Part shown: one piece after another, positions 26,120-36,441 of the stretch
Layout of the letters: every line of letters begins with the position of its first letter
Position numbering within the stretch: the stretch's first letter is position 1
NCBI RefSeq assembly: GCF_020697055.1
Contig: NZ_JAJFBP010000001.1
Coordinates: 62,001 to 126,000 of the forward strand
DNA from: Panacagrimonas sp.
GTDB taxonomy: Bacteria > Pseudomonadota > Gammaproteobacteria > Nevskiales > Nevskiaceae
Direction of reading: 5' to 3'
DNA: 64,000 nucleotides
Translations under genes and position numbers: made by a program
Notes under the pieces: generated by a model
The model's database searches: none
The model's input: the letters and a program-made list of their open reading frames with translations, nothing else
Told to the model about the DNA's origin: nothing

Positions 26120-26623
26120 ATGAGCCAAGCCGGTTCGCCTCCGCAGAAGGAAAACGCCGTTCTCTCGGAGTTTCACGAGAACGCCCAGCGGCACGACCTG
26201 CCGGACTGGATCAAGGAGCACGTGGAGCTGTACCACCGCGACCCGGTGGCGGCGCACGAATGGGACGGCTCGCCGCTGGGCGGCTACCCGAACACGCCGA
26301 CGCTGATGCTCACGACGCGTGGACGCAAGTCCGGAAAGATCCTCGAGATGCCGCTGCTGTACGGGCGCGACGGCGATCACATCGTGATCTGCGGCTCCAA
26401 GGGCGGCGCGCCGCAGCACCCGGCGTGGTTTCTCAACATGGAAGCGATGGACGTCGTCGACGTGCAGATCAAGCACGATCGCTTCAAGGCGAAATGGAGA
26501 CTGGCCAAGGGCGACGAGCGCCAGCGCCTGTTCGAGATGATGACCAAGGTGTATCCGCCGTTCCCGTCGTACCAGGCGCGCACGCCGCGCGAGATCCCGG
26601 TGGTGGTGCTCGAGCGGATCTGA
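26120..26623 (+). CDS. Ddn-like nitroreductase-family protein (DUF385)
   Basis: This 167-residue protein has the split-beta-barrel flavin/deazaflavin fold signature TLMLTTRGRKSGKILEMPL, VICGSKGG and HPAWFLNM. Characterised relatives in mycobacteria (Ddn) use coenzyme F420. Most proteobacteria lack F420, so the cofactor here may be F420 or a flavin; this cannot be told from sequence. A gggag precedes the ATG. It is followed 14 bases later by the acyl-CoA synthetase, which suggests one transcript. Confidence 0.75.
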   Translation: MSQAGSPPQKENAVLSEFHENAQRHDLPDWIKEHVELYHRDPVAAHEWDGSPLGGYPNTPTLMLTTRGRKSGKILEMPLLYGRDGDHIVICGSKGGAPQHPAWFLNMEAMDVVDVQIKHDRFKAKWRLAKGDERQRLFEMMTKVYPPFPSYQARTPREIPVVVLERI

Positions 26624-26637
26624 TCGGAGCCCCGCGC

Positions 26638-28290
26638 GTGATCGGACTGCGCGACCAGACGGTCCGCGACGCCGTCGACATCGACGACGCGCACGCGCGT
26701 CATCGATGGAACATCCCGCCCGACTACGGCGTCGTGGGCGACTGCCTGCTGCGTCACCTGCAGGATCGAGGTGACCAGACCTGCCTGATCTTCGACGACG
26801 ACGCAGGGCACGTGCAGCGCTGGAGCTGGCGCCGGATGGTCGAAGCGGTGGACCGATTCGCCAACGCGCTGCGCGCGCTCGGCGTGCAGCGCGGCGACGT
26901 CGTGGCGATCTACCTGCCGCAGCGGCCCGAGAACGCGATCGCGCACTTCGCGGCGTATCGCCTCGGCGCGATGTCGCTGCCGATCTCGAAGCTGTTCGCG
27001 CCCGACGCGGTGCGCTTCCGGCTGTCGCACGTGCGCGCGAAGGTCTTCATCGCGGAGGCGGAAGTCGCCGAGCGGTTCTCCGAGGTGGTGAGCGGTCTTC
27101 CGGACCTGGCGGCGTTCGTGGTCGTCGACGGCGGCGATCGTCCTAATGCGTTCGAAACGCTGATCGCGAAAGGATCGTCGACGTTCACGCCGGATCGCGC
27201 TCCGCGGTCCGACGATCCGTTCCTGCTGATGTTCACGTCGGGCACGACCGGCGATCCGAAGGCGGTGGTGCATCACGCCCGGGCGCTGGCCGCGCACAAC
27301 GGTGCCGACTACGTGTTCAATTTCCTGCGCGCCGACGATCTGTACTTCAGCTCGGCCGATTGGGCGTGGATCGGCGGCCTGGCCGACGGGTTGCTCGCGA
27401 TCTGGCCTTACGGCGTCCCGGTGCTGGCGAGCAACGCGCGCTTCGATCCGGAGCGCACGCTCAGGATGGTCGAGCGCCACGGCGCGACCTGCGGCTTGTA
27501 CGCGCCCACCGCGCTCAAACGGCTGCGCGAGCTGCCCAGGGTGCGCGAGCGATTCGCCGGACTGCGCCTGCGCAGCATCTTTTCGGGCGGCGAAGCGGTC
27601 AGCGCCGAACTGCGCCGATTCGCGCGGGAACAGATGGGCTGCGAGCTCAACATCGGCTATGGCCAGACCGAGGCCAACTATCTGGTCGGGACCTGCGGGG
27701 CGCTCGAGGAGGCGCCGGCCGACGCGCTCGGCAAGCCGTTCCCGGGTCACGAGATCCGCATCGTCGACGAAGCCGGACAAGTCGTGCCCCATGGCGAACT
27801 CGGCAGCATCGCGCTGCGTCGCGGCGATCCGGTGCTGATGGCGGGGTACTTCAACAATCCGCGCGCATATGAAGAGCGCTTCGTCGGCGACTGGTATCTG
27901 ACGGGCGATACCGGCTGGCAGGAGGACTCGGGCTACCTGTACTTCAAGGGACGCATCGACGACGTGATCAAGACGTCCGGCTACCGCGTCGGCCCGGGCG
28001 AGGTCGAAGCCGCGATCATCGCCGTGCCCGGCGTGGCGTCCTGCGCGGTGATCGGCGTCCCGGATGCGCGGGTCGGCGAATCGATCAAGGCGTTCATCAA
28101 GGTGATGCCGGATGTCGTGCCTTCACCGGAGCTGACCGCGCGGATCCAGGACCACGTCCGATCCGTGCTGGCGGTCCACGAGTATCCGCGCGAGATCGAA
28201 TACGTCGACGACATGCCGGTGACGGTGACCGGCAAGATCCGGCGGCGCGACCTGCGCGAGATGGAGATCAAGCGCCGCGCGGGGAGTTGA
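26638..28290 (+). CDS. acyl-CoA synthetase (AMP-forming, medium-chain type)
   Basis: This 550-residue ANL-superfamily enzyme has the P-loop MFTSGTTGDPK, the A5 motif GYGQTEANY, YLTGDTGW and GRIDDVIKTSGYRVGP. The catalytic lysine lies in TVTGKIRRRDL near the C-terminus. It resembles acetyl/medium-chain acyl-CoA synthetases. The start is a GTG at 26638 preceded by ggag; the long open frame upstream is antisense to other genes. It ends by overlapping the convergent AlgX-like gene by 23 bases. It probably activates a carboxylic acid for the CoA-based catabolism encoded upstream; the substrate is unknown. Confidence 0.85.
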   Translation: MIGLRDQTVRDAVDIDDAHARHRWNIPPDYGVVGDCLLRHLQDRGDQTCLIFDDDAGHVQRWSWRRMVEAVDRFANALRALGVQRGDVVAIYLPQRPENAIAHFAAYRLGAMSLPISKLFAPDAVRFRLSHVRAKVFIAEAEVAERFSEVVSGLPDLAAFVVVDGGDRPNAFETLIAKGSSTFTPDRAPRSDDPFLLMFTSGTTGDPKAVVHHARALAAHNGADYVFNFLRADDLYFSSADWAWIGGLADGLLAIWPYGVPVLASNARFDPERTLRMVERHGATCGLYAPTALKRLRELPRVRERFAGLRLRSIFSGGEAVSAELRRFAREQMGCELNIGYGQTEANYLVGTCGALEEAPADALGKPFPGHEIRIVDEAGQVVPHGELGSIALRRGDPVLMAGYFNNPRAYEERFVGDWYLTGDTGWQEDSGYLYFKGRIDDVIKTSGYRVGPGEVEAAIIAVPGVASCAVIGVPDARVGESIKAFIKVMPDVVPSPELTARIQDHVRSVLAVHEYPREIEYVDDMPVTVTGKIRRRDLREMEIKRRAGS

Positions 28291-29746
28291 GCGACGACTC
28301 CAGGCGGGCGACGAGCCGCTGCACAAGCGGATCGTCCGGATCCAGGAGCAGCGCGTGCTGCGCCTCGGCCTGCGCGCGATCCGTAGCGCCGGCGCAGGAC
28401 CAGGCCTCGGCGAGCCGGTAGCACAGCAGCTTCGAGGTCGACACGTCCTCGCGGCATCGCGACATCACGTCCACGGCCTGCGTGATATCCCCCTGCTGCA
28501 ACAGGTCGGCTCCGAATTCCGCGACGTGGAACGCGTTGTCCGGCGACAACGTCGCCGCCGTGCGCGAGGCGATGAGGGCGTCGTTCGCCAGACCCTGCAG
28601 ACGAAAGGCGCTGGCGAGCAGCTGCCAATAGGCCGGTCGGTCGTCGCGGATCGCAATGGCCTGCTGCGCCGCCTGCTGCGCGGCCAGGCCATCGCCCAGA
28701 CGCAGGTGCAGCGTGCCGCGCAGGTAGCGCAGGTTGCCGTCCTCCGGCGACAGCTCCAGCGCCTCGTTCGCCGCGACCAGTGCGCGCGGCACGTTGCCGG
28801 CATCACGCTGATCGCACGCCGCGAGCGCGGTCTTGCCGGCCGCCGATCGCGCGTCGTACGCGAAGGTCTCGTAGGCGGTGGTCGGGTACTGGTCCGGTTC
28901 GATGCGATGCAGGCGGCGCTCGGCGATTTCCCACACGACGACGTCGGGTTTTTCCTCGTCGATCGCTTCGAGGAACAGGCGCGACGTGGTCCCGAGCCAG
29001 TCGACGCGCTCGAACGTGTGCTGCAGGTAGGCGCCCATGTGCGTTGCAAACGAATCGCGCGTGATGAACAGCCTGCCGCGTCCGCGGTCGGAGGCGGTGC
29101 GCAGCCAGGCGTTGCGCTGCTCGTCCACGCGGTTCCAGACGTCCCAGGTCGTGCCGACGCGCACCTGTGGTACCGGTGCCTGCAGCGGCATCTCGGGTTC
29201 GACCAGCGCGCCCAGGTCGCCGAAGGAGCGGACGGATCGATAGTCGATCTGCGCGGCGCGCAACGGCCGCATCGGCGTGCCGGGCGCCAGCGCATCGATC
29301 AGCGCGCGGTAGGCGACGAACGCGCCGTAGGTGGACCAGTGCGTGTCGTTGGCCCGGTAGACGTCGAGGCCACCGCGCGCCTGCAGAAGGCGCGCTTCGG
29401 GATGGACGATCGTCACGTTGTCGATGCCCGACATCAGCCGCGCGAACTGGCCTCCCGGCGATTCGGCCGGCAGAAGCAGATGGTCCGGAACCTCCTCGCG
29501 ATAGATGAAATGCGCTTCCGGGCAGATCAGCACGTAGAGGTGCAGGCCGCGCTTCTTCAGCAGCCGTCCGCGGGTCTCGAGAACGCGGCGCCACGCATCG
29601 GCCAGGCGCGGAAAGAGCGGACGGCGCGCGGCGTCGGCGATGTCGATCCCGTCGGCCGGAAAGGTCCCGTAGAAAAGGCGTCCGCTGCGGCTGCGCAGGA
29701 CCGTCTGCGCGACTCCCGCGACCCGCAGAGACTCGCCGCCGCTCAC
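28268..29746 (-). CDS. AlgX/AlgJ-like SGNH domain with C-terminal TPR repeats
   Basis: The protein has 492 residues. The N-terminal half matches SGNH-type enzymes of the AlgX/AlgJ kind: GRLFYGTFPADG, then LYVLICPEAHFIY, the catalytic DTHWSTYGAFVAYRAL, and FITRDSFATHM carrying a possible nucleophilic Ser. From about residue 335 there are TPR-like helical pairs (NLRYLRGTLHLRLGDG, AYWQLLASAFRLQGL). No signal peptide or membrane segment is visible, unlike periplasmic AlgX/AlgJ. The GTG start overlaps the stop of the acyl carrier protein gene (GTGA), so translation is coupled. The likely role is transfer of an acyl group supplied by the ligase/ACP pair to a glycan or lipid; that is inference. Confidence 0.7.
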   Translation of the reverse strand: MSGGESLRVAGVAQTVLRSRSGRLFYGTFPADGIDIADAARRPLFPRLADAWRRVLETRGRLLKKRGLHLYVLICPEAHFIYREEVPDHLLLPAESPGGQFARLMSGIDNVTIVHPEARLLQARGGLDVYRANDTHWSTYGAFVAYRALIDALAPGTPMRPLRAAQIDYRSVRSFGDLGALVEPEMPLQAPVPQVRVGTTWDVWNRVDEQRNAWLRTASDRGRGRLFITRDSFATHMGAYLQHTFERVDWLGTTSRLFLEAIDEEKPDVVVWEIAERRLHRIEPDQYPTTAYETFAYDARSAAGKTALAACDQRDAGNVPRALVAANEALELSPEDGNLRYLRGTLHLRLGDGLAAQQAAQQAIAIRDDRPAYWQLLASAFRLQGLANDALIASRTAATLSPDNAFHVAEFGADLLQQGDITQAVDVMSRCREDVSTSKLLCYRLAEAWSCAGATDRAQAEAQHALLLDPDDPLVQRLVARLESSLNSPRGA

Positions 29747-30003
29747 GGAGCCGTGTCCGGCGGGATCTGGCCGCGGATCGATTCCACGAGCTCGCCGACG
29801 GTCTGCGCGCGTGCCGCGATGCGTTCGGAAATCGAAATGCCGAGGCGCTTCTGCAGACGCACCATCAGCACGGTGTGCGACAGCGAATCCCAGCCGTCGA
29901 CGTCGGCTGCCGTGGTGGCCTGCCCGATATCCGCCGGGGCCACCGAGAACGTGTCGGCGACCACCGCGATCACCAGCGTCTCGACCTCGTCGCGGCGGAT
30001 CAT
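29743..30003 (-). CDS. acyl carrier protein
   Basis: This 86-residue acyl carrier protein has the phosphopantetheine attachment Ser40 in GWDSLSHTVLM. It lies between the fatty acyl-AMP ligase and the AlgX-like gene, with 4-base stop/start overlaps on both sides (ATGA and GTGA). It is therefore a dedicated carrier for that system, not the fatty-acid-synthesis ACP, which normally sits in the fab cluster. Confidence 0.88.
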   Translation of the reverse strand: MIRRDEVETLVIAVVADTFSVAPADIGQATTAADVDGWDSLSHTVLMVRLQKRLGISISERIAARAQTVGELVESIRGQIPPDTAP

Positions 30004-31601
30004 CGGATCGGCCCTGCGGACCGCGCGAGCCAGCGTGTCCGGTTCTCGGCCCGCGACATCTTTCCGCTCGTGGTCTTGACGATCCAGCCGGGCTCGACCG
30101 GCGCGACCGTGCGCAGCGTGAGGCCCAGACGGTCGAACACGGCCTGCTTGACCGCGCGCTGCAGCGCGCCGCGCTCGTCGTGGGCGGCCGTGCTCTCCGC
30201 GACGCAGATCGCATCCTCGCTGCCGACCTCCGGGTTCTCGACGGCGAATACCACGGCGCGGCCGGGCTTGATGCCGGGAACCGCGCCGACGATCGCCTCG
30301 ATGTCGTGCGCGTAGTAGTTGCGTCCGTGCACGACCAGCACGTCCTTGATGCGGCCGGTCACGAACAGCTCGCCGTCGTCGATGAAGCCCAGATCGCCGG
30401 TGCGGTACCAGTGTCCGCTCAGTGTTTCGTCGCTCGCCGCCGGATTGTGGAAATAGCCGCTGAACGCCGTATTGCCGCGCGTGTCGATCTCGATCTCGCC
30501 GCTGGCCGAGACACGGGCGCCGACGCCGTCGAGCAACGGACCGCATGAGAGCCGGCGCACGCCGTCGCGCTCGACCACGCGTGGCGCGCGACCCGGCGGC
30601 GACTGCGTCACGGCCATCACCGTCTCCGCCATGCCGTACGACGTCGCCAGCTGGTCGGGCCGCAATCCATGCGGCGCCAGCGCGGTGGCGAAGCGCTCGA
30701 ACGTCTCGGGGCGGCACACCTCCGAGCTGCTCACGAACGCGCGCATGCTGGACAGTTCGAAGCGACGGTCCTCCGGCAACGTGTTGACGATGTGCTGGAG
30801 CGCGAAGTTGGGCAGCCACGCGATCGTGCAGCGGAAATGTTCGATCGTCTCGAGCAGCCGCCACGGCCGGGTCACCCACTCGAAGGCGTCGATCGCGACG
30901 ATCGCCGCGCCGATCCGGGTGGGCATCAGGAAACACGCGACCAGCCCCATGTCGTGATACAGCGGCAGCCACGTGGCGATCACGTCGCGCGACGAAAGTC
31001 CCAGCGCCTGGCTGTGCACCGACAGCGCCGCGTCCACCGCCGCGTGGTCGAGCACGACACCCTTGCGCAGGCCGGTCGTGCCGGAGCTGAACTGCAGGAA
31101 GGGCAGGTCGTCGGGCCGCGCTTCGACCGGCTCGGCCAGGTCCGCGGGATCGAGCGGGTGGTCGAGTTCCGCCGCCACGGTGTCGATGTCGACCAGCGGT
31201 GTGGCGCCGGCGACGGTGCCGAGCGCAGACAGGTTGTCGGCAAAGCTGACGATGATCGCGGGACCGACGCTGGCGATCATCTCGCCCGAATCACGCCAGT
31301 AGAGCAGCGGGTCCTGCTTGGGCGTCGGCGGCGCCAGGATCGTCGGGATCGCGCCGATCCACAGCGCGGCGAGGAAGAGGATGTATTGCTCGTGGCGATG
31401 CGTCAGCGCGATGAACACGTGATCGCCGCGCCCGATCGATCGCGCCGCCAGCATCCGCGCCATCCGTCGCGTCTCGTCGACCGCATCGGCGTACGAGAAC
31501 TGCTGGACCCGTGCGCCGCTGGCGATCACCAGCCACGGCGCGCTCGGTGTGTCGCGCGCATGCCGCTGCAGGTAATGGACGATCGTCTGGTCGAAACGCA
31601 T
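30000..31601 (-). CDS. fatty acyl-AMP ligase (FAAL)
   Basis: This 533-residue ANL enzyme has LQFSSGTTGLRKGVVL, WLPLYHDMGLV and the FAAL-typical segment GELFVTGRIKDVLVVHGRNYYAHDIE. FAALs make acyl-adenylates and pass them to an acyl carrier protein instead of CoA, and the next gene is an ACP. The terminal KTTSGKMSR carries the catalytic lysine. It is the first gene of the three-gene operon. No strong ribosome site is seen before the ATG at 31601. Upstream (31602-31795) lies about 190 bases without a recognisable gene. Confidence 0.87.
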   Translation of the reverse strand: MRFDQTIVHYLQRHARDTPSAPWLVIASGARVQQFSYADAVDETRRMARMLAARSIGRGDHVFIALTHRHEQYILFLAALWIGAIPTILAPPTPKQDPLLYWRDSGEMIASVGPAIIVSFADNLSALGTVAGATPLVDIDTVAAELDHPLDPADLAEPVEARPDDLPFLQFSSGTTGLRKGVVLDHAAVDAALSVHSQALGLSSRDVIATWLPLYHDMGLVACFLMPTRIGAAIVAIDAFEWVTRPWRLLETIEHFRCTIAWLPNFALQHIVNTLPEDRRFELSSMRAFVSSSEVCRPETFERFATALAPHGLRPDQLATSYGMAETVMAVTQSPPGRAPRVVERDGVRRLSCGPLLDGVGARVSASGEIEIDTRGNTAFSGYFHNPAASDETLSGHWYRTGDLGFIDDGELFVTGRIKDVLVVHGRNYYAHDIEAIVGAVPGIKPGRAVVFAVENPEVGSEDAICVAESTAAHDERGALQRAVKQAVFDRLGLTLRTVAPVEPGWIVKTTSGKMSRAENRTRWLARSAGPIR

Positions 31602-31795
31602 GTCCGACGGGAGATCCGGGGGGCGCGCCGGTCTGTATATCGCAAAGCGCTGCGGCGGAGATGACGGCGTCGATCGTTTCGGTGGCTTGATCGGGCGTTG
31701 CGCGAAGTACGGCCAGTTGGAATGGCGCGGGTGGTCGCTTCGTCGACTCGTGCTGCTTCCGCCCTGGCCTCGGTGCGGCGCCGATCATTCCGGAC

Positions 31796-31872
31796 TGGTC
31801 GGGGCGACAGGATTTGAACCTGCGACCTCTTGCTCCCGAAGCAAGCGCTCTACCAAGCTGAGCTACGCCCCG
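31796..31872 (-). tRNA. tRNA-Pro (anticodon CGG)
   Basis: A complete cloverleaf is present on the minus strand. Acceptor arms cggggcg/cgccccg, D arm with agctcagcttggtagagc, anticodon stem cttgc/gcaag around loop ttcggga (anticodon CGG), T arm ggttcaaatcc, and an encoded CCA end. It lies 15 bases downstream of ispB and may be processed from that transcript. Confidence 0.95.
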
Positions 31873-31887
31873 ACTGGGAATGTGTTG

Positions 31888-32871
31888 CTAGCTGCTGCGG
31901 CTCGTTGCGAACCGCGTCAGTTGGATCAGCGCTTCGTGCCAGGGTGAAGGCGGCAAATCGCGGATCGCATCTCTCGCCTGGGTTGAGTACCGCTCGGCGA
32001 GCGCGCGAGTGTAGGGGATCGCTCCGGTCCGTTCAACGACACCGAGGATGCGATCGAGCTGCTCGACGCGGCCGGAACGGATCGCGTCGCGCACGAGGTC
32101 GGCTTCTTCCTGCGTGCCGTGTCGCATCGCATGGATCAGCGGAAGCGTGGGCTTGCCTTCGGACAGGTCGTTGCCCACCGCCTTGCCGCTGACGGCGGGG
32201 TCGGCGGTGTAGTCGAGCACGTCGTCGATCAGCTGGAACGCGATCCCGAGCGCGTGGCCGTAGGCGCCGAGCCGCGCGCATTGCGCGGCGTCGACATCGG
32301 CGGCGATCGCGCCCAGCTGCGCGGCCGCATCGAACAGCACCGCGGTCTTGAGCTCGATCACGCGCAGGTAGCGCGCGTCGTCGACGTCGGGGTCGCCCTG
32401 GTTCATCAACTGCAACACCTCGCCCTCGGCGATGGCGTTGGTGGTGTCGGCCATCACGCGCATCACGGCGGGACGTCCGGCGTCGACCATCATCTGGAAG
32501 CTGCGCGAGTACAGGAAGTCGCCGGAGAGCACCGCACCGGCGTTGCCCCAGACGGCGTTGGCGGTCTTGCGGCCACGGCGCAGGTCGGAGTGATCGACCA
32601 CGTCGTCGTGCAGCAGCGTCGCGGTATGGATGAATTCGACCACGGCGGCCAGCAACCGCGGCGCGTCTTCCTCGCGGCTGCCCAGCGCCCGGGCTGCCAG
32701 CAGAACCAGGGCCGGGCGCAGGCGCTTGCCCCCGGCATGCACGATGTAGCCGCCGATCTCGTTGATCAGGGCCACTTCGGACGCCAGGCGCTGGCGGATG
32801 ACGGCGTCGACGCCCCGCATGTCGTCCGCAATCGGGGCCAGCAGGGTTTTCAGGTCCATTTCGAAGGGCAT
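31888..32871 (-). CDS. ispB: octaprenyl (polyprenyl) diphosphate synthase
   Basis: This 327-residue trans-prenyltransferase has the two aspartate-rich motifs LLHDDVVDHSD and QLIDDVLDY, plus GGKRLRP for substrate binding. It makes the long isoprenoid side chain of ubiquinone. The ATG at 32871 was chosen to give the family N-terminus; an ATG at 32859 is an alternative and neither has a clear ribosome site. It diverges from rplU, the usual arrangement in gammaproteobacteria, and tRNA-Pro follows it. Confidence 0.92.
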   Translation of the reverse strand: MPFEMDLKTLLAPIADDMRGVDAVIRQRLASEVALINEIGGYIVHAGGKRLRPALVLLAARALGSREEDAPRLLAAVVEFIHTATLLHDDVVDHSDLRRGRKTANAVWGNAGAVLSGDFLYSRSFQMMVDAGRPAVMRVMADTTNAIAEGEVLQLMNQGDPDVDDARYLRVIELKTAVLFDAAAQLGAIAADVDAAQCARLGAYGHALGIAFQLIDDVLDYTADPAVSGKAVGNDLSEGKPTLPLIHAMRHGTQEEADLVRDAIRSGRVEQLDRILGVVERTGAIPYTRALAERYSTQARDAIRDLPPSPWHEALIQLTRFATSRSS

Positions 32872-32937
32872 CGTGAGGCGCGCGATGCTAGGGAGCCCCG
32901 GCGCGGGGGTCAACGGATGCCAAGTCCGTGATTTCGA

Positions 32938-32966
32938 TTGACGATTCCCAGGACCGCCCCTACACT
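32938..32966 (+). promoter_or_regulatory. sigma-70 promoter of the rplU operon
   Basis: TTGACG at 32938-32943 and TACACT at 32961-32966 are separated by 17 bases, near-consensus elements with ideal spacing. Transcription would begin about 50 bases before rplU, leaving room for a leader. Confidence 0.75.
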
Positions 32967-33024
32967 TCGCGACCTTTTTCAAGCCTGCCCGACACTTGGC
33001 GGGCAGTTGTCAGGAGCCAGACCG

Positions 33025-33336
33025 ATGTACGCCGTGATCAAGACCGGGGGCAAGCAGTACCGCGTCGCCTCGGGCGACACCCTCAAGATCGAGACCCTCG
33101 TTGCCGATGTCGGCGCCACCGTGTCCTTCGACGAAGTGCTGCTGGTGGGCCAGGGAGATTCCGTGAAGGTCGGCGCCCCGATCGTCTCCGGTGGTTCGGT
33201 GAAGGCGGAGGTCGTGGCCCATGGTCGCGGCGACAAGATCCGCATCATCAAGCACCGCCGTCGCAAGCACTATCACAAGGAACAGGGCCATCGGCAGAAC
33301 TTCACGCAGGTGAAGATCACCGAGATCGTGGCCTAA
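33025..33336 (+). CDS. rplU: 50S ribosomal protein L21
   Basis: The 103-residue length and the start [14 protein letters not shown] are diagnostic of L21, a 23S rRNA-binding protein of the large subunit. An aggag lies eight bases before the ATG. It is the first gene of rplU-rpmA-obgE and follows a strong promoter. Confidence 0.97.
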   Translation: MYAVIKTGGKQYRVASGDTLKIETLVADVGATVSFDEVLLVGQGDSVKVGAPIVSGGSVKAEVVAHGRGDKIRIIKHRRRKHYHKEQGHRQNFTQVKITEIVA

Positions 33337-33364
33337 GCAACGAGCAAGAGCTGGAGCAACAGAC

Positions 33365-33622
33365 ATGGCACACAAAAAAGCAGGCGGCTCAACCCGCAAC
33401 GGTCGTGATTCGAAGTCCAAGCGCCTCGGCGTCAAGCGCTTCGGCGGCGAGCAGGTGATCGCGGGCAACATCATCGTTCGCCAGCGCGGCACCGAGTACC
33501 ACCCGGGCGTGAACGCCGGACTGGGCAAGGATCACACGATCTTCGCGCTCACCGACGGCAAAGTGACCTTCAGCCAGCGCGGCCCCAAGAACCGCACGCA
33601 CGTCGACATCGTTCCGGCCTGA
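33365..33622 (+). CDS. rpmA: 50S ribosomal protein L27
   Basis: The 85-residue L27 begins [15 protein letters not shown], whose N-terminal tail reaches the peptidyl-transferase centre. It lies 28 bases after rplU and is followed by a strong terminator, which would reduce read-through into obgE. Confidence 0.97.
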   Translation: MAHKKAGGSTRNGRDSKSKRLGVKRFGGEQVIAGNIIVRQRGTEYHPGVNAGLGKDHTIFALTDGKVTFSQRGPKNRTHVDIVPA

Positions 33623-33633
33623 GCATCGCGTGA

Positions 33634-35894
<2,261 letters not shown>

Positions 35895-35900
35895 GGGATG

Positions 35901-35950
35901 ACGCCCCCGGGGGCTACGCACGGCCCGCAGCCCGGGCGAAGCTCGGGGGT
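35901..35950. repeat. short palindromic repeat between proB and rpsT
   Basis: ccccgggggctacgc and gcagcccgggcgaagctcgggg are GC-rich, partly self-complementary and related to the tagcccgggc elements elsewhere in the window. The element lies in the convergent gap. Confidence 0.45.
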
Positions 35951-35970
35951 CTGCCATCAATCGCGGAAAC

Positions 35971-35999
35971 AAAAAAGCGCGGGCACATGGCCCGCGCTT
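35971..35999 (-). terminator. rho-independent terminator of rpsT
   Basis: On the minus strand, a perfect 10-bp stem (aagcgcgggc with gcccgcgctt, five-base loop) is followed by six T. It lies 22 bases after the rpsT stop codon. Confidence 0.9.
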
Positions 36000-36021
36000 C
36001 GGATGCAGCGATGCCCTCGAA

Positions 36022-36285
36022 TCAGCCCAGCGCGTTGATCCGCGCCGTCAGCCGGCTCTTGTGACGGGCGGCCTTGTTCTTGTGGATCATGCCGCGGTTG
36101 GAATAGCGGTCGAGCACCGGGACCATCTCGGCGTACGCGGTCAGCGCGGCAGCCTTGTCCTTGGCATCGACGGCCTTGACGACCTTCTTGATGGTGGTGC
36201 GGATCATCGAGCGCTGACCGGCATTGCGCGCGCGGGCCTTGACGGCTTGGCGGGCGCGCTTCTTGGCGCTGGCGGTGTTGGCCAA
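36022..36285 (-). CDS. rpsT: 30S ribosomal protein S20
   Basis: This 87-residue S20 begins [12 protein letters not shown] after its initiator. The start codon is TTG, preceded by aggag seven bases upstream. The E. coli gene also uses UUG, which takes part in feedback control of S20 synthesis. Reading back to an earlier ATG would add 39 residues absent from the family. A strong terminator follows. It is divergent from murJ, as in many gammaproteobacteria. Confidence 0.95.
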   Translation of the reverse strand: MANTASAKKRARQAVKARARNAGQRSMIRTTIKKVVKAVDAKDKAAALTAYAEMVPVLDRYSNRGMIHKNKAARHKSRLTARINALG

Positions 36286-36441
36286 AACAGACTCCTGGAA
36301 TCGAAACGTGAGAAAGGGTTTCCCGCCGGCAGCACGCGATAATGGCGCGGTCCCTGACGAAAAAAAGCGCGGTAGTATTGTGAGCCGCACCCCCCTTGTC
36401 AACGCTCGCGGAGCGCCCGTAGCCGAGCCGCGAACGCATCC

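Noticed and set aside
22672..28290. A 1872-codon plus-strand open frame
   Set aside because: Everything before 26638 lies over alkaline phosphatase, the ThDP enzyme and others in a shifted frame. Only the final 550 codons are an acyl-CoA synthetase.
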